DNA from: CAYPLH01 sp964411505
GTDB taxonomy: Bacteria; Bacillota; Clostridia; CAYPLH01; DUMO01
DNA: 12,155 nt
Direction of reading: 5' to 3'
NCBI GenBank assembly: GCA_964411505.1
Contig: CAYPLH010000087.1
Coordinates: 1-12,155, forward strand
This document shows, piece by piece, positions 6,252 through 12,155 of the stretch. Both the position numbers and the translations under genes were made by a program. The notes beneath the pieces were generated by a model. That model was given only the letters and a program-made list of their open reading frames with translations, ran no database searches and was not told the origin of the DNA. Each line of letters begins with the position of its first letter. The stretch's first letter is position 1.

Positions 6252-6330
6252 TGTTTTTTGTATAAAATTATTGTTGTTGGTTATATTAAAATTTGCCAAT
6301 TAAGCTTACAGTATTTTGGACGGTTGCCTG

Positions 6331-6358
6331 TTGATATTTACCAATTGCTACGTATATA
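6331..6358 (+). promoter_or_regulatory. Possible sigma-A promoter for the zinc-ribbon gene
   Basis: TTGATA (6331-6336) and TATATA (6353-6358) are 16 bases apart, placing a start near 6365 and a leader of about 80 bases. A second pair, TTGTAT (6258-6263) with TATATT (6282-6287), has 18-base spacing right after efp. Either could drive the gene at 6444, and readthrough from efp is also possible. Confidence 0.4.
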
Positions 6359-6396
6359 GCTTTTGTAGAAAATTAGTATTTCAAAATGCTGCCGAC

Positions 6397-6409
6397 TACA
6401 TCGGATGTA
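6397..6409. promoter_or_regulatory. Short perfect dyad in the zinc-ribbon gene leader
   Basis: TACATC-G-GATGTA is a perfect 6+1+6 inverted repeat between the promoter-like pair and the ribosome site. An overlapping alternative pairs CCGA with TCGG (6393-6405). It could be a small operator or a weak leader hairpin. At this size chance is a real possibility. Confidence 0.25.
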
Positions 6410-6443
6410 AGAGTTGAATTGCAAACTAATAACGGAGGGAAAT

Positions 6444-6854
6444 ATGAAATTTATGAGAGAAAAAGTATCTTATCTTAAAGGCCTTGCAGAAGGGTTAAAC
6501 ATTGACCAAAATACCAGTGAAGGTAAACTGTTTAGGGCTATTATAGGCGTTTTGGATGATATGGCACTTGTAATGGATGATATTGTTGAATCGCAGGAAG
6601 AGATGAGTGAACAGATTGATGCTATTGATGAGGATTTAGAAGAAGTCGAGGAACTCATTTTTGACGAGGAAGATGATTGCGATTGTGATGATACTTGTTT
6701 TTTGAGAACAAAATGTCCTGCATGCAATGAAATAATCGAATTTGACGCTTCTTTCCTTGAAGACGACGAACCGATTATATGCCCAAATTGTGATGAAGAA
6801 ATGAATATTGGATTGGAATGCGGCTGTGATGATTGTTCTGATGTAGATGATTAG
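6444..6854 (+). CDS. CD1247 N-terminal-domain protein, acidic zinc-ribbon
   Basis: This 136-residue protein has a helical N-terminal part (1-70; REKVSYLKGLAEGL at 5-18) that resembles the clostridial family named after C. difficile CD1247. Residues 40-84 are extremely acidic and probably coiled. The C-terminal part contains ten cysteines: C79, C81, C85, the zinc-ribbon knuckles CPAC (91-94) and CPNC (113-116), and a last cluster C126, C128, C131. Metal binding is likely; the function is unknown. There is no signal peptide or membrane segment. The ATG at 6444 follows GGAGGG (6434-6439) closely. The ATG at 6453 is too far from it, and a longer reading from 6414 has no ribosome site. It stands alone between efp and spoIIIAA with its own strong terminator, so it is probably not part of the sporulation operon. 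Confidence 0.75.
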   Translation: MKFMREKVSYLKGLAEGLNIDQNTSEGKLFRAIIGVLDDMALVMDDIVESQEEMSEQIDAIDEDLEEVEELIFDEEDDCDCDDTCFLRTKCPACNEIIEFDASFLEDDEPIICPNCDEEMNIGLECGCDDCSDVDD

Positions 6855-6889
6855 AAGTTTATTGAACATGAAAAATTCACCTTAAAAAG

Positions 6890-6937
6890 TAAAATGCCAG
6901 ATCTTATAATAATTTGTTCTGGCATTTTATTATTTTG
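6890..6937 (+). terminator. Strong intrinsic terminator after the zinc-ribbon gene
   Basis: TAAAATGCCAGA (6890-6901) pairs perfectly over 12 bp with TCTGGCATTTTA (6918-6929) around a 16-base loop, followed by a T-rich tail (TTATTATTTTG). The A-rich left arm may let it act on the opposite strand too. It separates the upstream genes from the sporulation operon, so spoIIIAA needs its own promoter. Confidence 0.85.
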
Positions 6938-7111
6938 CACATCTTGAGTAAATTTTCTATTTGATCCTTTCGAAAATCTTTTTATGCTCTATTAATATTA
7001 CAAAACTAATTTTCTTGCTCGACGAAAAATAACACATTAAAATATTTGAATTATTTTTTTATTGCTCAAATTAATTCAGATATATTATTAAAATATATCC
7101 ATTATTTTGTT

Positions 7112-7142
7112 GTCATAAAATCCCTTGATAATTAATATGAAT
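7112..7142 (+). promoter_or_regulatory. Possible sigma-E (mother-cell) promoter of spoIIIA
   Basis: In Bacillus and clostridia spoIIIA is transcribed by sigma-E, with a -35 like GTCATATT and a -10 like CATACAAT about 13-15 bases apart. Here GTCATAAAA (7112-7120) resembles the -35, and AATATGAAT (7134-7142), 13 bases on, is a partial -10 match lacking the leading C. It would start transcription about 80 bases before spoIIIAA. The -10 is weak, so this is only a candidate. Confidence 0.3.
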
Positions 7143-7230
7143 ATATTAGTTAAAAGCGTTTGGCAATAGTACATTCATTGATCAAAAATGTTAAGAGGCG
7201 CTAATCATTGACATAGTAGAGGAGTAGGGG

Positions 7231-8229
7231 ATGACAACTTACAAAAGAGAGTCAGAAATTGGCAAGGTTTTTAAGGTTAACATTTTACCGTATTTGCCAC
7301 CGGAGATAAAGATTCTTCTTGGTGTGTTACCAACGAAAACAGTTTGTGAGCTGGAGGAAATACGTTTACGAGCATCAAAGCCACTTATAATACAATGCCG
7401 AAGCCATGATTATATTATTAGCTCTAACGGAAAAGTACAAGATCATGAAAACAATGCATTTATAGTAAGACAGGAGCATATAAAAAGAGCAGTTGAACTT
7501 ATCAGTCACAACTCAATCTATGCTTTTCAGGAAGAGCTTAAAAACGGGTTTATTACTATAAAAGGAGGTCACCGGATTGGCATAGCTGGTAGGACTGTGA
7601 TTGAAGGAAAGACCGTAAAGAATATAAAGGATATATCAGGACTAAATTTCAGGATTTCAAAAGAAGTACCTGGGTGTTCTGACAAATATGTAAAACACCT
7701 TATAGATCAAAATATGCAAATAATGAATACTCTGATTGTTTCACCACCGGGATGCGGAAAAACTACTATGCTTAGGGATCTTGCTCGTATTTTTAGCCAT
7801 GGAAAAAAAGAATATGGACTGTCAGGTGTAAGGGTTGGAATTGTAGATGAAAGATCTGAGATTGCAGCATGCTTTAAAGGTGTAGCTCAACACGATGTAG
7901 GAATTCGTACCGATGTGCTTGATGGATGTCCAAAGTCGGTCGGCATGGTTATGATGCTACGCTCAATGTCTCCGGATGTGATTATAACTGATGAAATTGG
8001 GAACGAAGGAGATCGAGATGCTGTTCTACAGGTTATAAATGCTGGAGTCAAAATCGTTAGCGCAGCACATGGATACAGTATTTCAGAGCTTAAAACACGC
8101 AGGGAAGTATTGGAACTGATTGATATGAAAGTGTTTGAACGGTTTGTTGTCTTAAGTAAAAGACATGGACCAGGAACAGTAGATGAAATTGTTGACGGAA
8201 TCACAATGCAAAGTTTACGGAGGTGGTGA
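7231..8229 (+). CDS. spoIIIAA: Stage III sporulation protein AA (ATPase)
   Basis: This 332-residue ATPase resembles the secretion ATPases of type II, III and IV systems and is proposed to energise the SpoIIIA-SpoIIQ channel joining mother cell and forespore. Walker A is PPGCGKTT (172-179) and Walker B is VIITDEIG (250-257). An N-terminal domain with EIRLRASKPL (43-52) and the conserved KGGHRIGIAG (111-120) precedes the ATPase core. There is no membrane segment; it acts on the mother-cell side of the engulfing membrane. The ATG at 7231 has AGAGGAG at 7218-7224. It is the first gene of the operon and ends two bases before spoIIIAB. Length matches the family. Confidence 0.97.
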   Translation: MTTYKRESEIGKVFKVNILPYLPPEIKILLGVLPTKTVCELEEIRLRASKPLIIQCRSHDYIISSNGKVQDHENNAFIVRQEHIKRAVELISHNSIYAFQEELKNGFITIKGGHRIGIAGRTVIEGKTVKNIKDISGLNFRISKEVPGCSDKYVKHLIDQNMQIMNTLIVSPPGCGKTTMLRDLARIFSHGKKEYGLSGVRVGIVDERSEIAACFKGVAQHDVGIRTDVLDGCPKSVGMVMMLRSMSPDVIITDEIGNEGDRDAVLQVINAGVKIVSAAHGYSISELKTRREVLELIDMKVFERFVVLSKRHGPGTVDEIVDGITMQSLRRW

Positions 8230-8231
8230 AA

Positions 8232-8753
8232 ATGATGTTGAAAATAGTTGGTGGGTTTTTAACTATAGCAGCCTCAACTATGATTGGCCTTATATATTCA
8301 ATAAACTTGTCAAAAAGACCTCTTGAACTTTTGACACTTTGCGGGATGATGGAGATGCTTGAGACTCAGCTTAAATATTTTTCTAGTATTCTTTCTGATG
8401 CATTTTACGAAATAAGTAAGTCGACAGACAGTACAGTATCCATTTTTTTTTGCGACGCATCTAAGATAATGAAAAATGATGGTAATATTCCTGCTGCTGT
8501 TGCTTGGCGTGAATCAGTTGAAAAAAATATTAAGTTAACATCCTTGAATAAAGAAGATATGAATGTACTAATTTCTTTTGGTAAATCTTTGGGGAATACC
8601 GATCTTGAAGGACAGATTAAAAACATAAAATTTATTGTGGAACAGTTAAAAATACAGTGGTCAAAGGCTGAAAGCAGCAGAAAAAAGGATGAAAAGCTTT
8701 ATAAAAATCTTGGCTTTTTAGGAGGTCTGGCAATTGTAATTATTTTAATCTAG
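8232..8753 (+). CDS. spoIIIAB: Stage III sporulation protein AB
   Basis: This 173-residue membrane protein has an N-terminal hydrophobic segment (about 3-23), a central helical domain and a hydrophobic C-terminal end (161-173). Family members resemble the cytoplasmic helical domain of type II secretion GspF proteins and are proposed to link the SpoIIIAA ATPase to the channel. Recognisable family traits are KRPLELLTLCGMMEMLETQL (28-47) and the GKSLGNTDLEGQ region (117-128). The overlapping ATGs at 8232 and 8235 follow GGAGGTGG (8219-8226). A GTG at 8223 lies inside that site and is rejected. The gene begins two bases after the spoIIIAA stop. Confidence 0.95.
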   Translation: MMLKIVGGFLTIAASTMIGLIYSINLSKRPLELLTLCGMMEMLETQLKYFSSILSDAFYEISKSTDSTVSIFFCDASKIMKNDGNIPAAVAWRESVEKNIKLTSLNKEDMNVLISFGKSLGNTDLEGQIKNIKFIVEQLKIQWSKAESSRKKDEKLYKNLGFLGGLAIVIILI

Positions 8754-8820
8754 AATGCATATATTCAAATAAATGTATTTATGCCGGAGTGTATTTTTAA
8801 ATTGGAATGAGGAGAATTAT

Positions 8821-9009
8821 ATGGATTTACTTTTTAGAATCGCAGGGATCGGTATTCTTGTATCAATATTGAACCAGGTTCTAATAAGGTCTGGTCGTGA
8901 AGAACAGGCAATGATGACCTCAATTTTAGGAGTTGTCATAGTTTTAATGATTGTAGCAAAGGAAATAGCTAATCTTTTTGAAACTGTTAAGAGCTTGTTT
9001 GATTTATAA
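8821..9009 (+). CDS. spoIIIAC: Stage III sporulation protein AC
   Basis: This is a 62-residue protein with two transmembrane helices (about 5-23 and 32-52) separated by the conserved RSGREEQA turn (23-30). SpoIIIAC is a small integral membrane subunit of the A-Q channel complex, related in sequence to SpoIIIAD. The ATG at 8821 is chosen because TGAGGAG (8808-8814) stands 6 bases before it and the product then begins MDLLFRIAGIGI as in the family. An upstream in-frame reading from 8773 adds polar residues and has no ribosome site. A 67-base gap separates it from spoIIIAB, more than the tight spacing at spoIIIAA-AB. Confidence 0.95.
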   Translation: MDLLFRIAGIGILVSILNQVLIRSGREEQAMMTSILGVVIVLMIVAKEIANLFETVKSLFDL

Positions 9010-9025
9010 AGAAGTATTTAAATTT

Positions 9026-9085
9026 CTTTTTAAGTGGAATGAAGACAAGCCTCCAGCTGATGAATAAATGAATCTACTTAAAAAG
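9026..9085 (+). repeat. Long-stem hairpin between spoIIIAC and spoIIIAD
   Basis: CTTTTTAAGTGGA (9026-9038) pairs with TCTACTTAAAAAG (9073-9085) over 13 continuous positions including one G.U, with a 34-base loop. No T tract follows, so it is not a usual terminator. It fills the 113-base gap in an operon whose other junctions are mostly tight. It may affect mRNA stability or relative expression, or mark an inserted palindrome. Confidence 0.6.
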
Positions 9086-9122
9086 CCATAACTGCATTTA
9101 GCAAAGTGAAATGAGGATCAAA

Positions 9123-9509
9123 ATGGAAATCGTACAAATTGCTGCTATTGGTATTGTTGCAGCGGTGCTTGCAATATTAATTAAGGCGGAAAGACCTGAT
9201 ATGGCTATGCTTATAAGCATAACCGCTGGAATATTGATTTTCTTACTTGTGATAAATAAATTATCTACCATAATTGAGCTTTTAATAAATTACAGCAAGA
9301 AGATGGATATTGATCAGGCTTACATAACAACATTACTTAAAATAGTTGGAATAGCATACATTGCAGAATTTGGATCCGAGATTTGCAAAGATGCTGAAGA
9401 AACTTCAATTGCATCTAAAATTGAACTTGCAGGTAAGGTACTAATTATAGTGCTTTCTGTGCCTATTGTAACTTCATTGTTAGAGCTTATTGTAAGACTT
9501 ATGTATTAG
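9123..9509 (+). CDS. spoIIIAD: Stage III sporulation protein AD
   Basis: This 128-residue integral membrane protein of the A-Q channel complex has hydrophobic helices at about 3-22, 28-52, 68-84 and 104-127. The motif KAERPDMAMLISI (21-33) corresponds to the turn in SpoIIIAC, showing the relation between the two subunits. KIVGIAYIAEFGSEICKDAEE (73-93) is the typical family core. The ATG at 9123 has GAGG at 9113-9116. The in-frame ATG at 9111 contains that site within its own codons and would add four residues, so it is less likely. It follows spoIIIAC after a 113-base gap and precedes spoIIIAE by 19 bases. Confidence 0.95.
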   Translation: MEIVQIAAIGIVAAVLAILIKAERPDMAMLISITAGILIFLLVINKLSTIIELLINYSKKMDIDQAYITTLLKIVGIAYIAEFGSEICKDAEETSIASKIELAGKVLIIVLSVPIVTSLLELIVRLMY

Positions 9510-9528
9510 GATATTACGAGGTAAACTA

Positions 9529-10797
9529 ATGAACAAAAGCAAACGAAGAAAAAATTTGGAAAGTGTAAAAAAAATAAGGAAAATTCATTGGATGGTGATC
9601 ATAATATGTGCTGTTTTAATTTTTTCTGCAGCAAGTTTGCTATATTCACGTTCTGTATATGCAGACAAAGATTATGGTAGTAAGATATCAGACGATGAAA
9701 AAATAAGTGAAGAGTTAATCGATGAACAGATAGAATCAGGTAATATTGGTGACATAAAAGAAAGCCTTAGAGCTTATCAGGATTCTGATTTTCATGAAAT
9801 TTTGCCTGATTTTAATCCAGATAAAATTATAGCAGATGCGGCTAAAGGCAAATTTGAACCTGGATTATCAGGATTGCTGCAGCGAGTTGTAAGGTTTTTG
9901 CTCATGGAAGTATATGTTAACGTTAATATAATGATAAAACTTATAGTTCTTGTATTTATTTGTGCTATATTAAGAAATTTGAAAACATCATTCTTAGGTG
10001 AAGGCGTAGGCGAACTTGGTTTTTTTGTCTGTTATTTAGTTATTGTTACAGTACTTATAGTAAGTTTTGAAACTGTGATGAACATGGCACGCGAGACGAT
10101 TAATACTATGGTTGCATTTATGCATGCTAACATACCTGTGCTTATGACACTTCTTATATCAAGCGGAAATATAGTTTCGGGTGGTGTATTTCAACCTATC
10201 CTTATACTGGTTGTTGAAGTGGGGGCAACATTTTTAAAAAGCATATTTATTCCACTGGTTTTCTTCTCAGCAGTTCTTTCTATTGTCAACAATATCTCTA
10301 ATAAGTTTCAGATTGCAAAATTAGTCAGTCTTTTAAGAAGAATAATTTTTTGGTCGTTGGCAACTACATTATCAGTTTTTGTTGGCATTCTGATAATACA
10401 GGGTTCAATGGGCGCTGTAGTTGATGGAGTTACTAGTAAAACAGCTAAGTTGGCAATAGGTGTAATACCTGTAGCTGGTAAATATCTTGCTGATGCAGCA
10501 GAGGCAGTTGTTAGTTGTGCACTACTTATCAAAAACGCGGCAGGTGTTGCTGTAATGATCGGAATTGTATCAATTTGTCTGGTACCTGTTCTAAAAATAA
10601 TTGCAATTATTGCAATATACAGATTTGTTGGAGCATTAGTAGAACCCATTTCGGATAGCAGGATAACAAACTGCATAAATGATATGGCTAGTTCACTTTC
10701 ATATATTATGGCAATTGTTGTATCAATAGCAATTATGTTTTTTATTTCAACAACGGCACTTATTTCTGCGGGTAATATTACTGCAATGATTAGGTAG
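9529..10797 (+). CDS. spoIIIAE: Stage III sporulation protein AE
   Basis: This is the large 422-residue polytopic membrane subunit of the SpoIIIA-SpoIIQ complex. A basic N-terminus (KSKRRK) is followed by a hydrophobic segment (22-39) and a likely signal-peptidase site after VYA (45), so residues 46-130 should face outward. About seven or eight hydrophobic helices follow between 130 and 415. Family landmarks include the NMARETINTMVAFMHANIPV region (185-203) and GAVVDGVTSKTAKLAIG (295-311). The family has been compared to permease-like and FliP/type III export membrane proteins. The ATG has ACGAGG at 9516-9521. It is 9 bases before spoIIIAF and clearly in the same operon. Confidence 0.96.
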   Translation: MNKSKRRKNLESVKKIRKIHWMVIIICAVLIFSAASLLYSRSVYADKDYGSKISDDEKISEELIDEQIESGNIGDIKESLRAYQDSDFHEILPDFNPDKIIADAAKGKFEPGLSGLLQRVVRFLLMEVYVNVNIMIKLIVLVFICAILRNLKTSFLGEGVGELGFFVCYLVIVTVLIVSFETVMNMARETINTMVAFMHANIPVLMTLLISSGNIVSGGVFQPILILVVEVGATFLKSIFIPLVFFSAVLSIVNNISNKFQIAKLVSLLRRIIFWSLATTLSVFVGILIIQGSMGAVVDGVTSKTAKLAIGVIPVAGKYLADAAEAVVSCALLIKNAAGVAVMIGIVSICLVPVLKIIAIIAIYRFVGALVEPISDSRITNCINDMASSLSYIMAIVVSIAIMFFISTTALISAGNITAMIR

Positions 10798-10806
10798 GAA
10801 GAAAAA

Positions 10807-11424
10807 ATGATAGAACTCTTGAAAAATTGGATTACTAGTATTGTTACATTTTCAATGTTTGTTGTGATATTAGAACTGCTCTTACCGGATGGAAATATTA
10901 GAAAAGCAGTTAACCTTGTATCTGGATTTATCATGATCATAGTAGTGATAAACCCATTTATAGGATTATTTAATAAAGATATAAACCTAATGGACTTTCA
11001 AATAGTAAGCAGTAATTTTCTAGACAGGGAAGATATAAATTACAAGAGTAAAATGCTAGACGAAATTAAGATGCGTCAGACCATAGAAGTTTACAGGCAG
11101 AAACTTATGAGTCAAGCAGAAAGCGCAACAAGAGATATAAGTGGCGTTCTTGATGCAAATGCAGATGTAATAATAGATGAAGACTTAAGTTCGGAAGGTT
11201 TCGGTTCTATTAAGCGTATTTATTTATATATAATCACTGGTAATGAGCGGGATGGTAACTCAACAATAAAAATTGACAAAATTAAAATTGGAGAAAAAGA
11301 AGACAAAGTAAGTGATCAAAATTTAGAATATGATGAAAAAATTAATAGTGAAATAAAGGATAGGATATCAAATCTACTAGATGTAGATAAACAAAATATT
11401 ATTTTATCGTTTGAGAAGGAGTAG
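10807..11424 (+). CDS. spoIIIAF: Stage III sporulation protein AF
   Basis: This 205-residue subunit is anchored by two N-terminal transmembrane helices (about 9-27 and 37-55) with the short turn LLPDGNIRKAV between them. The rest (about 58-205) is a soluble domain. In B. subtilis it has a ring-building fold like that of secretion-system ring proteins. The conserved opening (LLKNWITSIV, LPDGNIRKAVNLVSGFIMI) identifies the family, while the soluble part is poorly conserved. The ATG has AGGAAG about 5 bases before it. It is followed by spoIIIAG after 7 bases. Confidence 0.93.
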   Translation: MIELLKNWITSIVTFSMFVVILELLLPDGNIRKAVNLVSGFIMIIVVINPFIGLFNKDINLMDFQIVSSNFLDREDINYKSKMLDEIKMRQTIEVYRQKLMSQAESATRDISGVLDANADVIIDEDLSSEGFGSIKRIYLYIITGNERDGNSTIKIDKIKIGEKEDKVSDQNLEYDEKINSEIKDRISNLLDVDKQNIILSFEKE

Positions 11425-11431
11425 GTAATCT

Positions 11432-12046
11432 ATGGCTGAAGCGAAGAAGGAAAACAACTCAAAAAACAAACTCGTTACAAATAAGCTGTTTAAGAATATT
11501 GGAAAAAACAAGCTTACTGAGAACCTTCTAATAGTAGCCATCTTAGGAATAATTTTGATTATTGCTGGTACTTCGATTTTTAACGAGAATAATAGTGGAG
11601 ATACAAGAGAAGGAATAATAGTACCTAATACAACTAAAGAGAACTCTTCATATGAGTACACTGAGGTTGAAGAAAAAATCGAAAAACTACTTTCTCTTAT
11701 GGAAGGAGCGGGTAAAGTAAAAATAGTTATCACCTATGAATCGGGGAAGGAATTGATTAGGGCAACAGATACAAAAAAGAATGATAGCATGGCCGAAGAG
11801 AAAGATTCTCAGGGTGGTACAAGAAAAACCCAACAAACCGATTATGAGAGCAAAACAGTTTATGATGGAAGCTCAGCTAATAGCAAGCCTTTTGTTGTTA
11901 AAGAATTATATCCTTCTGTAAAGGGAGCGGTTATAATAGCTGACGGAGCAAAGAACTCTACCGTCAAAGAGAACTTGATTAGAGCAGCACAAACATTGCT
12001 GGATATTCCTATACACAAGATACAGGTTTTTCCATCCGGAAAGTAA
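11432..12046 (+). CDS. spoIIIAG: Stage III sporulation protein AG (channel ring)
   Basis: This 204-residue protein has a lysine-rich cytosolic N-terminus (1-31), one transmembrane helix (32-49), a linker and a ring-building domain (about 75-203). In B. subtilis SpoIIIAG forms a large 30-subunit ring between mother cell and forespore. Family matches are EVEEKIEKLLSLMEGAGKVK (78-97), VTYESG-like ITYESGKE, and the C-terminal PSVKGAVIIADGAKN (161-175) with HKIQVF. The stretch 108-155 between the first strand and KPFVVKELYP corresponds to the inserted beta region of this subunit. AAGGAG at 11415-11420 lies 11 bases before the ATG, rather far. spoIIIAH should follow but does not start within the window. 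Confidence 0.94.
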   Translation: MAEAKKENNSKNKLVTNKLFKNIGKNKLTENLLIVAILGIILIIAGTSIFNENNSGDTREGIIVPNTTKENSSYEYTEVEEKIEKLLSLMEGAGKVKIVITYESGKELIRATDTKKNDSMAEEKDSQGGTRKTQQTDYESKTVYDGSSANSKPFVVKELYPSVKGAVIIADGAKNSTVKENLIRAAQTLLDIPIHKIQVFPSGK

Positions 12047-12155
12047 TGTATATTGGTGAATCTTAGGGTACTATGCACAGGTAGCATTTATGCTATTGCA
12101 CGTGTCTATTCAGGTGGGGCAATTAGAATAAAATATGACATGTAGGTTTTGAAAT
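12047..12155 (+). other. Gap after spoIIIAG with a small hairpin
   Basis: These 109 bases contain no start codon with an open frame to the window end, so the expected spoIIIAH starts further right. A hairpin TAGCA-TTTA-TGCTA (12082-12095) can be extended outward by TGCA (12074-12077) with TGCA (12097-12100). It is not followed by T residues, so it is unlikely to be an intrinsic terminator. Confidence 0.5.

Larger units (their letters stand above)
6855..7230. other. AT-rich intergenic region before spoIIIAA
   Basis: This 376-base gap holds the terminator at 6890-6937 and a sigma-E-like promoter candidate at 7112-7142. It also has a perfect 8+5+8 AT-only dyad, GATATATT (7079-7086) with AATATATC (7092-7099), ending 12 bases before the -35-like element. 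No ORF with a ribosome site was found on either strand, and no tRNA or recognised RNA. SpoIIID- or Spo0A-type boxes could not be identified with confidence. Confidence 0.6.

Noticed and set aside
8756..8784. Imperfect hairpin between spoIIIAB and spoIIIAC
   Set aside because: The pairing is AT-rich with two mismatches in eleven and no T tract; chance is likely in this composition.
10308..10940. 210-codon - strand ORF opposite spoIIIAE/spoIIIAF
   Set aside because: It lies antisense to two well-recognised genes; its composition reflects the complementary frame of hydrophobic codons and it spans the gene junction.
12077..12086. CACAGGTAGC shared with the dispersed repeat
   Set aside because: Only 10 bases match exactly and the flanks diverge; one such match is expected by chance when all words of the repeat are considered.

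Overview
This AT-rich window comes from an endospore-forming low-GC Firmicute, most likely a clostridium of the Ruminiclostridium/Acetivibrio type. The evidence is a seven-gene run of the spoIIIA sporulation operon (AA to AG), the conserved aroQ - Xaa-Pro peptidase - efp - spoIIIA gene order shared with Bacillus subtilis, AT-rich codon use and strong Shine-Dalgarno sites. The genus is an inference. All recognised genes lie on the + strand; I found no transposase, tRNA, rRNA or CRISPR array.

Layout. Positions 1-176 hold one copy of a dispersed repeat, two terminator-like hairpins and a promoter-like pair. Positions 177-1581 hold yqeG (HAD-type phosphatase) and aroE (shikimate dehydrogenase), one base apart. 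Positions 1768-2937 hold a type IV prepilin peptidase and a ComFB-family protein, with no pilin genes. Positions 3009-5433 hold an endonuclease IV-like TIM-barrel protein, aroQ (type II dehydroquinase) and an M24B Xaa-Pro peptidase, closely spaced. Positions 5434-5693 hold the second, oppositely oriented repeat copy inside a foldable segment, followed by a good promoter for efp (5694-6251). A cysteine-rich acidic zinc-ribbon protein (6444-6854) ends in a strong intrinsic terminator. Then comes a 376-base AT-rich gap (6855-7230) and spoIIIAA-AG (7231-12046). spoIIIAH is expected next but does not begin inside the window.

How the genes work together. AroE and AroQ catalyse neighbouring steps of the shikimate pathway. 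EF-P relieves ribosome stalling at proline runs and the M24B peptidase acts at Xaa-Pro bonds, so aroQ-pepP-efp pairs chorismate supply with proline-related functions. SpoIIIAA-AG build most of the mother-cell side of the A-Q feeding-tube channel to the forespore.

The least explained item is the near-perfect inverted repeat (1-58 versus 5435-5492; two mismatches in 58 bases). The 3' copy starts one base after the pepP stop codon and can be drawn as a three-stem structure including a 12-bp hairpin. The one internal difference between the copies would keep a base pair (C-G to U.G). This is a candidate uncharacterised mobile or RNA element.
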